Below, one piece after another: positions 24,062 to 31,968 of a stretch of DNA of 64,000 nucleotides (the stretch's first letter is position 1; every line of letters begins with the position of its first letter). The position numbers and the translations under genes were made by a program. This DNA comes from Candidatus Sulfotelmatobacter sp. (GTDB lineage: Bacteria > Acidobacteriota > Terriglobia > Terriglobales > Acidobacteriaceae): the NCBI GenBank assembly GCA_036500765.1, contig DASYBM010000004.1:1674001-1738000 (forward strand), given 5' to 3'. Below the pieces are notes generated by a model. The model made no database searches, was not told where the DNA came from, and saw only the letters and a list, made by a program, of their open reading frames with translations.

Positions 24062-24352
24062 CTAGTGGTAATCTTCCAGATTGACGTCGAAGATTTCACG
24101 CTCTTTAGTATCGATGCGAAAGGTCAAGCGCAGGTTCCTGGTCACGCTGAGACTCCACGCGCCCTTGCGATCGCCGGTTAACGTATGTGCCTTCCACGCA
24201 GGAAGCGAATGCAGCTCTTCCGGATTTTCCATGTTATCGAGAAACGCCAGCATTTTGCGGAGCTTGTCGACCGCGTCCGGCGGAACGCCTTTCCTAACAT
24301 CGTCCGCGTAGAGGCGTTTCAGACCTTTGTGCGCGAAGCTCTGTATCTTCAC
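24062..24352 (-). CDS. higB: HigB/RelE-type mRNA interferase toxin
   Basis: A 96-residue RelE-fold toxin of the HigB (plasmid maintenance killer) group. It begins KIQSFAHKGLKRLYADDVRKGV, with the family motifs LHSLPAWKAHTLTGDRKGAWSLSVTRNLRLTFRI and the terminal DVNLEDYH. HigB cleaves mRNA on the ribosome and is neutralised by HigA. The start is GTG at 24352, only five bases after a -10 element, so the mRNA is probably leaderless; no ribosome binding site is present. Confidence 0.9.
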   Translation of the reverse strand: MKIQSFAHKGLKRLYADDVRKGVPPDAVDKLRKMLAFLDNMENPEELHSLPAWKAHTLTGDRKGAWSLSVTRNLRLTFRIDTKEREIFDVNLEDYH

Positions 24353-24357
24353 TTGCT

Positions 24358-24386
24358 AGTGTAGCCTGTAGCTTAACACTTTGCAA
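24358..24386 (-). promoter_or_regulatory. promoter of higBA
   Basis: On the minus strand, TTGCAA (24381-24386), a 17-base spacer and TACACT (24358-24363) form a near-consensus promoter that ends five bases before the higB GTG. TTGCAA is self-complementary and may also serve the divergent gene at 24479. Confidence 0.6.
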
Positions 24387-24422
24387 TACGGCCGGGGGCC
24401 TGTACTTTATATGGTACTCTAA

Positions 24423-24482
24423 TGGCACGAGTTCGGCGACTTGATGCTGGCGCGCAAGCGGCAAAGGGAGCTGGAACAATGA
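24423..24482 (+). pseudogene. possible remnant of a Gp49/RelE-type toxin C-terminus
   Basis: The 19 codons WHEFGDLMLARKRQRELEQ end in a TGA that overlaps the antitoxin ATG. The segment DLMLARKRQRELE resembles the basic C-terminal helix of Gp49-like toxins that normally precede this antitoxin family, but upstream sequence shows no toxin body and has an in-frame stop at 24419. The resemblance is short, so this is only suggestive. Confidence 0.35.
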
Positions 24483-24757
24483 GCAAGAAGAATTTGGGAT
24501 CGAGTATCGACGACTTCTTGAAAGAAGAGAACATCTTTGAGGAAGCGCAGGCCCAGGCCGCGAAAGAAGTCGTAGCGTGGCAACTGGCGAAAGCTATGAA
24601 GAAGAAAAAGATCTCCAAGGCGCGCATGGCGGTTTTGCTGAAGACGAGCCGGTCGCAGGTGGATCGTATTCTCGATCCGAAACGCGATATTACGCTGTCA
24701 AGTTTGCAGCGGGCGGCGGCGCTGGTGGGGCAGCGGGTGCTGATTGAGTTGGTGTGA
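24479..24757 (+). CDS. XRE-family antitoxin-like protein
   Basis: A 92-residue helix-turn-helix protein beginning SKKNLGSSIDDFLKEENIFEEAQAQAAKEVVAWQLAKAMKKKKISKARMA. It has a recognition region (KTSRSQVDRILDPKRDITLSSLQRAAALVG). This layout is typical of antitoxins partnered with Gp49/RelE-like toxins. The start at 24479 has GGGAG upstream; a longer start at 24422 is possible. No intact toxin is next to it; only a possible short remnant overlaps its start. It is divergent from higBA. Confidence 0.82.
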   Translation: MSKKNLGSSIDDFLKEENIFEEAQAQAAKEVVAWQLAKAMKKKKISKARMAVLLKTSRSQVDRILDPKRDITLSSLQRAAALVGQRVLIELV

Positions 24758-25122
24758 TGGATTCTGGCCTTTCGCACACATTCGATCCGGGCGATCAGAA
24801 AGAGCCGACGTTCTTCACCGCCAAACTTGTTTGTAGTAGCCAGGTTTGCCTGAACGGTTTACAAGTTTGTGCGGTAATCGTTCGTGTGAATCGGGAAGCC
24901 ACTCGCCCCCATATTCCTTCGCATGAAGGCCGGTGCGGCCGCAGACGATGCAGGTATAGGTACCGGTTATCATTTCTGACCCGGCCATCCCCTCATTTTC
25001 GTATACGTCACTCAAGAGCGCCGTTGTATCGGCGCTGAAACGCCCTCTGCACATTGCCATGGGAATAGCCTATCAAACGGTGTTTTATTGTCCAAAAAGG
25101 GGATGCAGAACAAATCTTATTT
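24758..25122. other. 365-bp spacer with one doubtful small gene
   Basis: Apart from the small minus-strand frame at 24815-25060 (listed separately), nothing recognisable is seen between the XRE gene and dppB. Confidence 0.4.
24815..25060 (-). CDS. possible small zinc-finger-like protein
   Basis: An 81-residue frame with a CIVCG motif and several histidines in its C-terminal half (TGLHAKEYGGEW, LPDSHERLPHKL), plausible for a metal-binding mini-protein. The ATG at 25060 lacks a clear ribosome binding site and a later ATG at 24988 is an alternative. Not recognised as a family; may be spurious. Confidence 0.35.
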   Translation of the reverse strand: MAMCRGRFSADTTALLSDVYENEGMAGSEMITGTYTCIVCGRTGLHAKEYGGEWLPDSHERLPHKLVNRSGKPGYYKQVWR

Positions 25123-26040
25123 TCATTGTCTGATCCTCGGGTTCGCCACCGAGTACAGAACGTCCGTCAGGAAGTTCACTGCGACGTAGGTCAATCCGAT
25201 CGCCAAAATGCAGCCTTGCACCAGGAAATAGTCGCGGGCGGAGATGGCGTCGACGGTGAGGCGGCCGATGCCGGGCCAGGAGAAAATTTTTTCGGTCACG
25301 ATCGCGCCGGCGAGCAACGCTCCGAATTGCAGGCCCAGCACCGTTAAAACTGGGATCATCGCATTGCGCAACGCATGGCGATATACCACGGTGCGTTCGG
25401 GGAGGCCTTTGGCGCGGGCGGTGCGAATGTAGTCCTGGCTTAACTCTTCGAGCATTGACGTGCGCACCATGCGGGTCAGGATCGCGGCGAGCGCGCTGCC
25501 CATGGTCAGGGCGGGCAGCACGAGATTGGCGAATGATCCCGCGCCGGAGACGGGTAGCCATCCCAGCTTGATGGCGAACAGGAGAATCAGAATCGGCCCG
25601 AGCGCGAAGTTCGGGAACGACAGGCCGAAGAGGCTGACGATGGAGAGCAGGCGGTCGTCCCAGCGATTGCGGCGGCGGGCGGAGCGAACTCCGGCAGGGA
25701 TCGAAAGAACGATGGCGACGAACAGACTCGCCAGCGTGAGCCGCAGCGTGTAGGGATAGCGCTGGGCGATTAACTTCGTGACGGTCTGGTTGTAGCGGAT
25801 GGAGCGTCCGAGGTCGCCGTGCAGGACGCCTTTCCAGTAGTGCAGGTATTGTTCGCCTAGCGGGGCATCGAGGCCGTAGGCGTGGCGCGTTGCGGCGATG
25901 TCGGCGGATGGAGCGCCTTCGCCGAGCATTTGGGCGATGGGGTCTCCGGGGACGAGGTGGATGAGCAGAAACACGAGACTCACAACGAGCCAGATTACGG
26001 GCAGGGTGTAGAGGACGCGTTGGAGGAGGCGGGTGAGCAT
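25123..26040 (-). CDS. dppB: peptide ABC transporter permease, DppB/OppB type
   Basis: A 305-residue permease with the DppB N-terminal signature LTRLLQRVLYTLPVIWLVVSLVFLLIHLVPGDP, the GLDAPLGEQYLHYWKGVLHGDLGRS motif and an EAA-like loop (RTARAKGLPERTVVYRHALRNAMIPVLT). Five to six membrane helices are expected. It should pair with dppC (22143) as the membrane channel of a peptide importer; ATPases and binding protein are not in the window. A heptamer array abuts the ATG directly, so no ribosome binding site of normal form is present. Confidence 0.92.
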   Translation of the reverse strand: MLTRLLQRVLYTLPVIWLVVSLVFLLIHLVPGDPIAQMLGEGAPSADIAATRHAYGLDAPLGEQYLHYWKGVLHGDLGRSIRYNQTVTKLIAQRYPYTLRLTLASLFVAIVLSIPAGVRSARRRNRWDDRLLSIVSLFGLSFPNFALGPILILLFAIKLGWLPVSGAGSFANLVLPALTMGSALAAILTRMVRTSMLEELSQDYIRTARAKGLPERTVVYRHALRNAMIPVLTVLGLQFGALLAGAIVTEKIFSWPGIGRLTVDAISARDYFLVQGCILAIGLTYVAVNFLTDVLYSVANPRIRQ

Positions 26041-26082
26041 TCGGTCGTTGGTCGTCGGTCGTTCGTCGCCGGTCGTCGGTTT
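26041..26082. repeat. six-unit heptamer array, consensus TCGGTCG
   Basis: Six 7-nt units of consensus TCGGTCG fill the gap between the CorC-type gene stop (26101) and the dppB ATG (26040), touching the start codon. The related unit GTCGTCG occurs at 31834. Confidence 0.85.
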
Positions 26083-26100
26083 GGCGCTGCGCTTAGTCGC

Positions 26101-27486
26101 CTACCCCCTTGCGGCCTCGGCTTCGGCTTCGTCTTCGACTTTGGCGGTTTTCTCGATTCTTACTCTGGCGATACGGTGGCCGTCTAATTCTTCGACGGTG
26201 TAGCGGCGGCCATCGTATTCGAAGGAATCGTGCAGGGCCGGAATCTTTTGCAGGCGGGCGAGGATGAATCCGGCTAAGGTTTCAAAACCGGCGTCCCGCG
26301 GCAGGGTCAGGCCGTACTGGGCTTCGAGGTCGCGAATGTTGACTGAGCCTTCGAGCACCATCACCGACTCATCTTCGAACGCGGGCTCGCGCGGAGAAAC
26401 GTCGAATTCGTCTTCGATATTGCCGACCAGTTGTTCGAGGATGTCCTCGACTGTAATCACGCCGGCGGTCGAGCCGAATTCGTCGACTACCACGGCGAGG
26501 TGGCGGCGGCGTTCTTTGAACTCGGCCAGCAATTCGGCCAAGACTTTCGTTTCGGGCACAACCAGCACGTCGTGCATGATCTGGCTGATCTGCATACGCG
26601 AGATGCGCGTCGAGGTGGATTGGCCGAGATTGCTGAGGCGCAGGCGCATCCAGCGCATCAGATCTTTGTAATAAAGGACGCCGACAATGTGTTCGGGCCC
26701 GCGCTGTGGATCGTAGACCGGGATGCGGGAGTGCTGGCCCTCGACGACGCGGGCCAGCGCTTCGTCGAGTATCAGGTCTGAGGGAATGGAAAAAATATCG
26801 GGGCGGGCGACCATGACCTCGCGCACGGTAATGCTGTCGAGTTCAATGGCGCTGTGAATCATCTCTTCCTGGAATTCGGGGATCTGGCCAAACTGCCGGC
26901 TGGCGGTCACGATGAGCTTGAGTTCGTCGGGCGAGTGCACCGCGCCGCCGCGGCGCGCCTGCTGGGCTCCGAACAAACGCAAAACGAGGCCGCCGGATCG
27001 ACGCATAAAGAAGAGGATGGGGCTGGCAATGGCAAGGAAAGCCTCCATCGGCGCGCCGACGGCAAGGGCGACCTGCTCGGCCCTCTGCAAAGCCAGCGTC
27101 TTCGGCACCAGTTCGCCGAGGATCACGTGCATGTAGGTGATCAGGGTAAAGGCGATGCCGATGGCGATAGCATGAGCGTAGACAGCGGCGTGCGGAACTT
27201 CATGGACAAATCGCATGCCTTCGACGAGGCGGGCGACCATGGGTTCGCCGATCCAACCCAGAGTGAGGCTGACCATGGTGATGCCGAGCTGAACCCCGTT
27301 GACAACTTCGTCGAGGTGGGCATGCAGGCGCTGCACGATGCGCGCACCAATGCGTCCCTGGGCGATGAGCTGCTGGATGCGAGTATCGCGTACGCTGACC
27401 AGGGAAAATTCTGCTGCCGCGAAGAAGGCGTTGGCTGCCACCAGGAGAAGGATCAGAAAGACCCGGAGCAGCACAAAGGCGATCAT
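26101..27486 (-). CDS. CNNM/CBS-domain protein of HlyC/CorC family
   Basis: A 461-residue membrane protein of the CorB/CNNM type, linked to Mg2+ (and other cation) efflux. The N-terminal DUF21/CNNM domain with about four membrane helices contains EFSLVSVRDTRIQQLIAQG and VILGELVPKTLALQ. Two CBS domains follow (IPVYDPQRGPEHIVGVLYYKDL, HLAVVVDEFGSTAGVITVEDILEQLVGNIEDE). The C-terminal CorC_HlyC domain ends near ARVRIEKT. It lies upstream of dppB, separated by a heptamer array. Confidence 0.92.
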   Translation of the reverse strand: MIAFVLLRVFLILLLVAANAFFAAAEFSLVSVRDTRIQQLIAQGRIGARIVQRLHAHLDEVVNGVQLGITMVSLTLGWIGEPMVARLVEGMRFVHEVPHAAVYAHAIAIGIAFTLITYMHVILGELVPKTLALQRAEQVALAVGAPMEAFLAIASPILFFMRRSGGLVLRLFGAQQARRGGAVHSPDELKLIVTASRQFGQIPEFQEEMIHSAIELDSITVREVMVARPDIFSIPSDLILDEALARVVEGQHSRIPVYDPQRGPEHIVGVLYYKDLMRWMRLRLSNLGQSTSTRISRMQISQIMHDVLVVPETKVLAELLAEFKERRRHLAVVVDEFGSTAGVITVEDILEQLVGNIEDEFDVSPREPAFEDESVMVLEGSVNIRDLEAQYGLTLPRDAGFETLAGFILARLQKIPALHDSFEYDGRRYTVEELDGHRIARVRIEKTAKVEDEAEAEAARG

Positions 27487-27882
27487 GGAAGAGCAATTCT
27501 AACATTTCAAAGGCCGTTCTCAGTTCTCGGTTCTGAGTTCTCAGTAGGAATGCTGCGTCACCGGTTGCGCTTTCGGCGCGGCGGGCGAGGACGTCCCGCC
27601 GGACAGCCGCCGGGACGGCGGCGCTACTTTTCATGTGCGGGTCACAAAAATTGGGGCTGGATCGGCTATCCTTATTATGAGACCCTCGGTCTAACTGGGC
27701 AGGCGGGCGATGGGTTAGCAGTAACGAGGCGGCGACTGCCGCATCCGGACAGAAATTCAATCATAGTTCTGAAATCGCAGGAACAAAAGCAATACCGGGC
27801 CCGTACAAACCTTTGAGAGCAGCGGAAGCGCTCCTTATCCCACTTGGCAGCAACAATTCGCAGTAACAATTTAGGAGGCGTT
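27487..27882. other. 396-bp divergent intergenic region with repeats
   Basis: Lies between the divergent CorC-type and MacA-like genes, so it must contain both promoters; no clear -35/-10 pair was picked out. It holds a four-unit heptamer array (27515-27542) and a GC-rich inverted stretch around 27585-27625. Confidence 0.5.
27515..27542. repeat. four-unit heptamer array, consensus AGTTCTC
   Basis: Four 7-nt units of consensus AGTTCTC about 30 bases upstream of the CorC-type gene start. Confidence 0.75.
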
Positions 27883-29097
27883 GTGAACGGTAACGGCAAT
27901 ACTAAGAAGAAGCGTCGCAGACTGATTATCTGGGGTAGCGTCGGGCTGGCAATTGTCCTCCTCATCGCCATCGGAGTCTTCGCGGCGACCCGTGGCGGCA
28001 CTAAGATCGATCCGTCGAAGCTCGCCAAAGTGGAAAAAGGCGACCTGGCCAAGAGCGTGGTGGCGACCGGCAAGGTCACGCCGATCACCAAGGTCGAAGT
28101 GAAGTCCAAGGCCAGCGGTATTGTGAAGAAGCTTCTGGTGGACTACGGCGACCGCGTAAAGAAAGGCCAATTGCTGGCTCAACTCGATAAGGTCGAGATT
28201 GAAGCGCAGGTGGAACAGTCCAAGGCCGCGCTGGAAGCTGCTCAGGCCAACCTAAATAGTTCGAAGGCGGACTTCGAACGCGCCAAAGTCGATGCCGAAG
28301 GCCCCGACGTTCCGCTGCTGAAACGCGCCTACGACCGCGCGACCGGCATGGCGAAGGACGGTGTGGTTTCGGCTTCGGCGCTCGACGACGCGGAGAAGAA
28401 TTACGAGATGGCGCTGAACAAGCAGAACGTCTCGAAGGCGCAGGTGACTGTGCTGAAGGCGAAGATTGCGCAGGCCACAGCGCAGGTCGCGCAGGACCAG
28501 GCAAACCTCACCCAGCTTGAGGAGCAACTCAGCTACACCGACATCATTTCGCCGATCGATGGCATCGTGCTCTCGCGCGACGTGGAAATGGGCGACGCGG
28601 TCAGCTCGATCCTGGTGCTGGGTTCTTCGGCGACGCTGGTCATGACGCTGGGCGATACCAGCGAAGTCTATGTGAAGGGCAAGGTTGACGAGAGCGACAT
28701 CGGGAAGGTCTATCTGGGCCAGCGGGCGCGCATCAAGGTGGAATCCTTTAAGGACAAGACCTTCGAGGGCAAAGTAACGAAAATTTCTCCCATGGGTGTG
28801 GAGAAAGACAATGTCACGACATTCGAAGTGCGCGTGTCGATTCAGAATCCTGGCGGCGAGCTCAAAGCCGAGATGACCGCCAACGCCGAAATCATTCTCG
28901 AAGAACACAAGAACGTGCTGCAAATTCCTGAAGGCTCCATCCTCTACGATAAAGACAAGAAGGCGTCGGTTGAAGTGCCAGACCCGAAAGCCAAGGACGG
29001 GAAGGATAAAAAGGCGGTCAACATTGGGATCTCCAACGGCGCGAAGACCGAAGTGCTGAGCGGGCTGAAGGAAGGCGATCAGGTGGTGTTGCAGTAA
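27883..29097 (+). CDS. MacA-like periplasmic adaptor (HlyD/RND-MFP family)
   Basis: A 404-residue membrane-fusion protein. It has an N-terminal membrane anchor (LIIWGSVGLAIVLLIAIGVFAA) and a first lipoyl half (GKVTPITKVEVKSKASGIVKKLLVDYGDRVKKGQLLAQLD). A long alpha-hairpin (about 95-215) leads into the second lipoyl half (SYTDIISPIDGIVLSRDVEMGDAV), followed by a beta-barrel and membrane-proximal domain. The start is GTG at 27883, with TTAGGAGG four bases upstream. The downstream MacB-type permeases indicate a tripartite ABC efflux system, but no TolC-like gene or ATPase gene is in the window. Confidence 0.9.
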   Translation: MNGNGNTKKKRRRLIIWGSVGLAIVLLIAIGVFAATRGGTKIDPSKLAKVEKGDLAKSVVATGKVTPITKVEVKSKASGIVKKLLVDYGDRVKKGQLLAQLDKVEIEAQVEQSKAALEAAQANLNSSKADFERAKVDAEGPDVPLLKRAYDRATGMAKDGVVSASALDDAEKNYEMALNKQNVSKAQVTVLKAKIAQATAQVAQDQANLTQLEEQLSYTDIISPIDGIVLSRDVEMGDAVSSILVLGSSATLVMTLGDTSEVYVKGKVDESDIGKVYLGQRARIKVESFKDKTFEGKVTKISPMGVEKDNVTTFEVRVSIQNPGGELKAEMTANAEIILEEHKNVLQIPEGSILYDKDKKASVEVPDPKAKDGKDKKAVNIGISNGAKTEVLSGLKEGDQVVLQ

Positions 29098-29102
29098 AGC
29101 CT

Positions 29103-29134
29103 AGTCCCGAGTTGAGAGTCCTGAGTCGCGAGTC
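29103..29134. repeat. heptamer array, left partner of 29537-29570
   Basis: About four and a half 7-nt units (consensus NNGAGTC) between the adaptor stop and the four-helix-bundle gene. The reverse complement shares GACTCGCGACTCAGGACTC with the array on the other side. Confidence 0.85.
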
Positions 29135-29143
29135 CGGCTCACC

Positions 29144-29575
29144 ATGAGTTATCGAGACTTAGTCGCGTGGAAGAAAGGGATGGAGCTCGTCAAAAGCGTT
29201 TACGGGGTCACCGACTCGTTTCCACAAAACGAGATGTATGGGTTGATGAGCCAGCTTCGACGGGCGGCAGTTTCAATTCCGAGCAACATTGCGGAAGGAC
29301 AAGCTCACTACACAAATCGAGAATTTGTCCGATTCCTGCGACTCGCGCGAGGTTCGCTCGCCGAAATTGAAACTCAACTTTTGATCGCCCAAGACCGAAA
29401 GTATGTGTCGAAGGCAAGAGTGGACGAGTTGCTTAAACAGACCGACGAACTGGGAAGGGTGCTCAGCGGTTTGATCAAGTCAATGAAAGAATCGCTGGGC
29501 GACGATAGACAGACGCCCTTCCGACCGCACAATCTGAACTCGGGACTCGCGACTCAGGACTCGCAACTCCGATGA
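29144..29575 (+). CDS. four-helix-bundle protein (23S rRNA intervening-sequence / Avd-like family)
   Basis: A 143-residue member of the same family as the 1457 gene, opening SYRDLVAWKKGMELVKSVYGVTDSFPQNEMYGLMSQLRRAAVSIPSNIAEG, which contains the family core. The two copies share the motif plan but differ at most positions, so they are not a recent duplication. The gene separates the adaptor from the first permease and ends in ATGA, overlapping the permease start. Its last residues (NSGLATQDSQLR) are encoded by the right-hand heptamer array. No clear ribosome binding site precedes the ATG. Confidence 0.87.
   Translation: MSYRDLVAWKKGMELVKSVYGVTDSFPQNEMYGLMSQLRRAAVSIPSNIAEGQAHYTNREFVRFLRLARGSLAEIETQLLIAQDRKYVSKARVDELLKQTDELGRVLSGLIKSMKESLGDDRQTPFRPHNLNSGLATQDSQLR
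29537..29570. repeat. heptamer array, right partner of 29103-29134
   Basis: Five 7-nt units (consensus GACTCNN) at the end of the four-helix-bundle gene, touching its stop codon and the next ATG. Inverted relative to 29103-29134. Confidence 0.85.
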
Positions 29576-30831
29576 CTCTCTCCGAAATTCTGCGCCAGGC
29601 CTTTGCCACCTTCCGGGCTCACAAGATGCGGACGTTTCTCACGATGTTCGGAATCGTGTGGGGGATCGCGTCGGTGATTATCCTGGTAGGACTGGGGCGC
29701 GGCTTCAGCGTCGACCAGAAAAAGCACATGCAGAGCCTGGGCAAGGATCTGGTCATCCTGTGGGGCGGACGCACCAGTTCGCAGGTGGGCGGGCGCGCCG
29801 CGGGCAGAGAGATTCATCTCAACGTCGGCGATGCGGAGTTGATTCGCGACGAATGTTATCTGGTCAGAAATGTCAGTCCCGAATTGCGGCGAACGATTCC
29901 TGAAGTGAGCCAATACAATCTGGCGAGTCGTGGCGTAGTCGGGATGTGGCCGTCCTATCAGGATTTCCGCTCGCTGAAGATTTCAGAAGGTCGGCGGATC
30001 ACCGACGACGACGAGCGCGAGGCGCGGCGCGTGCTGGTGATGGGTTCGAAAGCCTACCGGCAACTGTTTCCGGGGCAGCCCGCAATCGGCGCGACCGTGC
30101 TGGTGCAGAGTGTTCCTTATTTAGTGGTTGGAGTTTTGCTGGAGAAAAAGCAGAACTCGAATTACAGCGGCCCCGACAACGACTACTTATTCGCGCCGTA
30201 CTCGGCGATATCGCGCGACTTTCCGCCGCCGACCAAGCCCGGCGCTGGAATCTTGCGAGGCTATCTGGACGACATTGTTTTTGAAGTTGGCGATCCGGAA
30301 GAACACGAGGCGGCCGTTCTTCAGGTGCGAAGCGTTCTGGCGCGCGTGCATCACTTTGACGCTCTCGACAAAGACGCGCTGTTTATTTGGGACACCATGG
30401 AAGGCGCCAAGTTGCTGGACAAGATTTTCGGCGTGGTTACGCTCTTTTTCGGGTGCGTGGCGATTGTGACTCTGTGCCTGGGCGGCATCGGCGTGATGAA
30501 CATCATGCTCGTGTCAGTCACAGAGCGCACCCGCGAGATTGGCACGCGCAAGGCCATGGGCGCGACGAAACGCGATATCTTGCGCCAATTTTTCGCCGAG
30601 TCAGCCATGCTCACGGTGGTCAGCGGCGTGCTTGGGCTCAGCTTCGGCATCGGAATCTGTTCGGCTATGGAAGCGCTGCCGCTTCCTGACTTCGTTCCGC
30701 ACCCAATCGTTTCCTGGATCTCGATTATCGCTTCGATTCTGACACTTTCGTTGATTACCGTGACCGCAGGCATGTATCCCGCCCAGCGCGCCGCGGATAT
30801 GACACCTGTGGAGTCACTACGCTATGAATAA
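29572..30831 (+). CDS. MacB/FtsX-type ABC permease (no ATPase domain)
   Basis: A 419-residue permease with the MacB layout: N-terminal membrane helix (MRTFLTMFGIVWGIASVIILVGLG), a large periplasmic MacB_PCD domain (about 60-270), then three C-terminal FtsX helices. The conserved GGIGVMNIMLVSVTERTREIGTRKAMGATKRDILRQFF is present. MacB of E. coli carries its ATPase in the same chain; here it is missing, so a separate ATP-binding subunit is required and is not encoded nearby. The start overlaps the four-helix-bundle gene stop by four bases. Confidence 0.9.
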   Translation: MTLSEILRQAFATFRAHKMRTFLTMFGIVWGIASVIILVGLGRGFSVDQKKHMQSLGKDLVILWGGRTSSQVGGRAAGREIHLNVGDAELIRDECYLVRNVSPELRRTIPEVSQYNLASRGVVGMWPSYQDFRSLKISEGRRITDDDEREARRVLVMGSKAYRQLFPGQPAIGATVLVQSVPYLVVGVLLEKKQNSNYSGPDNDYLFAPYSAISRDFPPPTKPGAGILRGYLDDIVFEVGDPEEHEAAVLQVRSVLARVHHFDALDKDALFIWDTMEGAKLLDKIFGVVTLFFGCVAIVTLCLGGIGVMNIMLVSVTERTREIGTRKAMGATKRDILRQFFAESAMLTVVSGVLGLSFGIGICSAMEALPLPDFVPHPIVSWISIIASILTLSLITVTAGMYPAQRAADMTPVESLRYE

Positions 30832-31831
30832 AAATCGCATTCTCTCTTCTGTATCCGTGTCCGGCCGATCTTCATTTGCAAACCCATTTGCAAACCCGTT
30901 TGCAACGCCATTCGCAACATCAGTTGCGATGTCGGCGATCGTGCTGGTCGTGCTTTTCTCCTCGACGATGGCTATGGCTTCGACACCGCAGGGCAGCTTC
31001 GAAAGAACGCTCACCGTAAGCGGCCCTGTCGATCTCGAGGTGCTCACCCACTCCGGCGACGTCACGGTTCGCGCCGGCGGCTCGGGATCGGTCTTCATCC
31101 GCGGCAAAATCTACGTTGGCGATCACTGGCTAATGGGCAGCCGCGAGGGCGACGTTCATCAGATCGAGCAGAATCCTCCCATCCGGCAGGAGGGCAATGG
31201 CATTCACATCGACTACGTCAACATACGCAACATCTCGGTCGATTACGAGATTACTGTGCCCGCCGACACTGTCGTCCGCACTCGCAGTGGCTCGGGAGAT
31301 CAGACCATTGAAGGCACACGCGGCAACGTGGATACGCAAACCGGCTCGGGCGATGTGAAGCTGGCCAACCTGACCGGCGAAATTCACTTGCAGACCGGAT
31401 CGGGTAACATTCGGGCCCGGCAGATTTCGGGCCCGGTACGCGGTGGCACGGGCAGCGGCGACGTTGAGATCGAGGAAGCGTCCGCGGGCGACATCGACCT
31501 GCACACCGGCTCGGGCAACATTACCGCGCGAGGCGTCCAGGGCGGCTTTCATGGCGAGACCGGAAGCGGCGACGTCACAGCTGAAGGCACGCAGACGGGC
31601 GAGTGGGAGATTCAGACTGGCTCGGGCAACGTGCATGTTCGTCTGCCCTCCAACGCAGCCTTCGATGCCGATATCTCAACCAGTTCCGGGACGGTCGACG
31701 TGGGCGAACCCATAGAGACGACTGTGCAGGGCCGCATCGGCGATTCGCACAAACAGATTCGTGGCAAAGTGCGCGGCGGCGGGCCGCTTCTGCGGGTGCG
31801 CACGGGCTCGGGAGATATTCATATTCAGTAG
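30824..31831 (+). CDS. secreted DUF4097-type beta-helix protein
   Basis: A 335-residue exported protein. After a hydrophobic helix (VAMSAIVLVVLFSSTMAMA) the mature part is a DUF4097-like repeated beta structure. The ladder repeats TGSGDV or TGSGNI about every 20 residues, from RSGSGDQTIEGTRGNVD to RTGSGDIHIQ at the end. The N-terminal FANPFANPFATPFAT stretch is encoded by four 12-nt tandem repeats (30875-30922). It overlaps the upstream permease by eight bases and sits between the two permeases, so it is probably co-expressed with the efflux system. Function unknown. Confidence 0.82.
   Translation: MNKNRILSSVSVSGRSSFANPFANPFATPFATSVAMSAIVLVVLFSSTMAMASTPQGSFERTLTVSGPVDLEVLTHSGDVTVRAGGSGSVFIRGKIYVGDHWLMGSREGDVHQIEQNPPIRQEGNGIHIDYVNIRNISVDYEITVPADTVVRTRSGSGDQTIEGTRGNVDTQTGSGDVKLANLTGEIHLQTGSGNIRARQISGPVRGGTGSGDVEIEEASAGDIDLHTGSGNITARGVQGGFHGETGSGDVTAEGTQTGEWEIQTGSGNVHVRLPSNAAFDADISTSSGTVDVGEPIETTVQGRIGDSHKQIRGKVRGGGPLLRVRTGSGDIHIQ
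30875..30922. repeat. four 12-nt tandem repeats within the DUF4097 gene
   Basis: Consensus TTTGCAAACCCN, in frame, encoding FANP/FATP in the N-terminal segment before the signal helix. Confidence 0.85.
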
Positions 31832-31833
31832 GA

Positions 31834-31964
31834 CCGTCGTCGGTCGTCGGTCGTTAGTCGTTGGTCATGCTTAGATGACAGGCGAGGGTGGGGTAACTGC
31901 CGCAGCCACCGACTATCGGCGGGCGACTACGCACTGACGACTGAAGACCGACGACTGACGACTC
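31834..31964. repeat. pair of inverted heptamer arrays with 54-bp spacer
   Basis: Left array (31834-31868, five units, consensus NGGTCGT) and right array (31923-31964, six units, consensus ACGACTG) are inverted relative to each other. They fill the space between the DUF4097 gene and the second permease. No coding sequence lies between them. Confidence 0.85.
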
Positions 31965-31968
31965 GACG

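Noticed and set aside
26854-27816. 320-codon plus-strand frame
   Set aside because: Antisense to the CorC-type gene; composition is the complement of membrane helices and repeats.
29208-29417. Minus-strand frame within the second four-helix-bundle gene
   Set aside because: Shadow of the real gene; no start signal.
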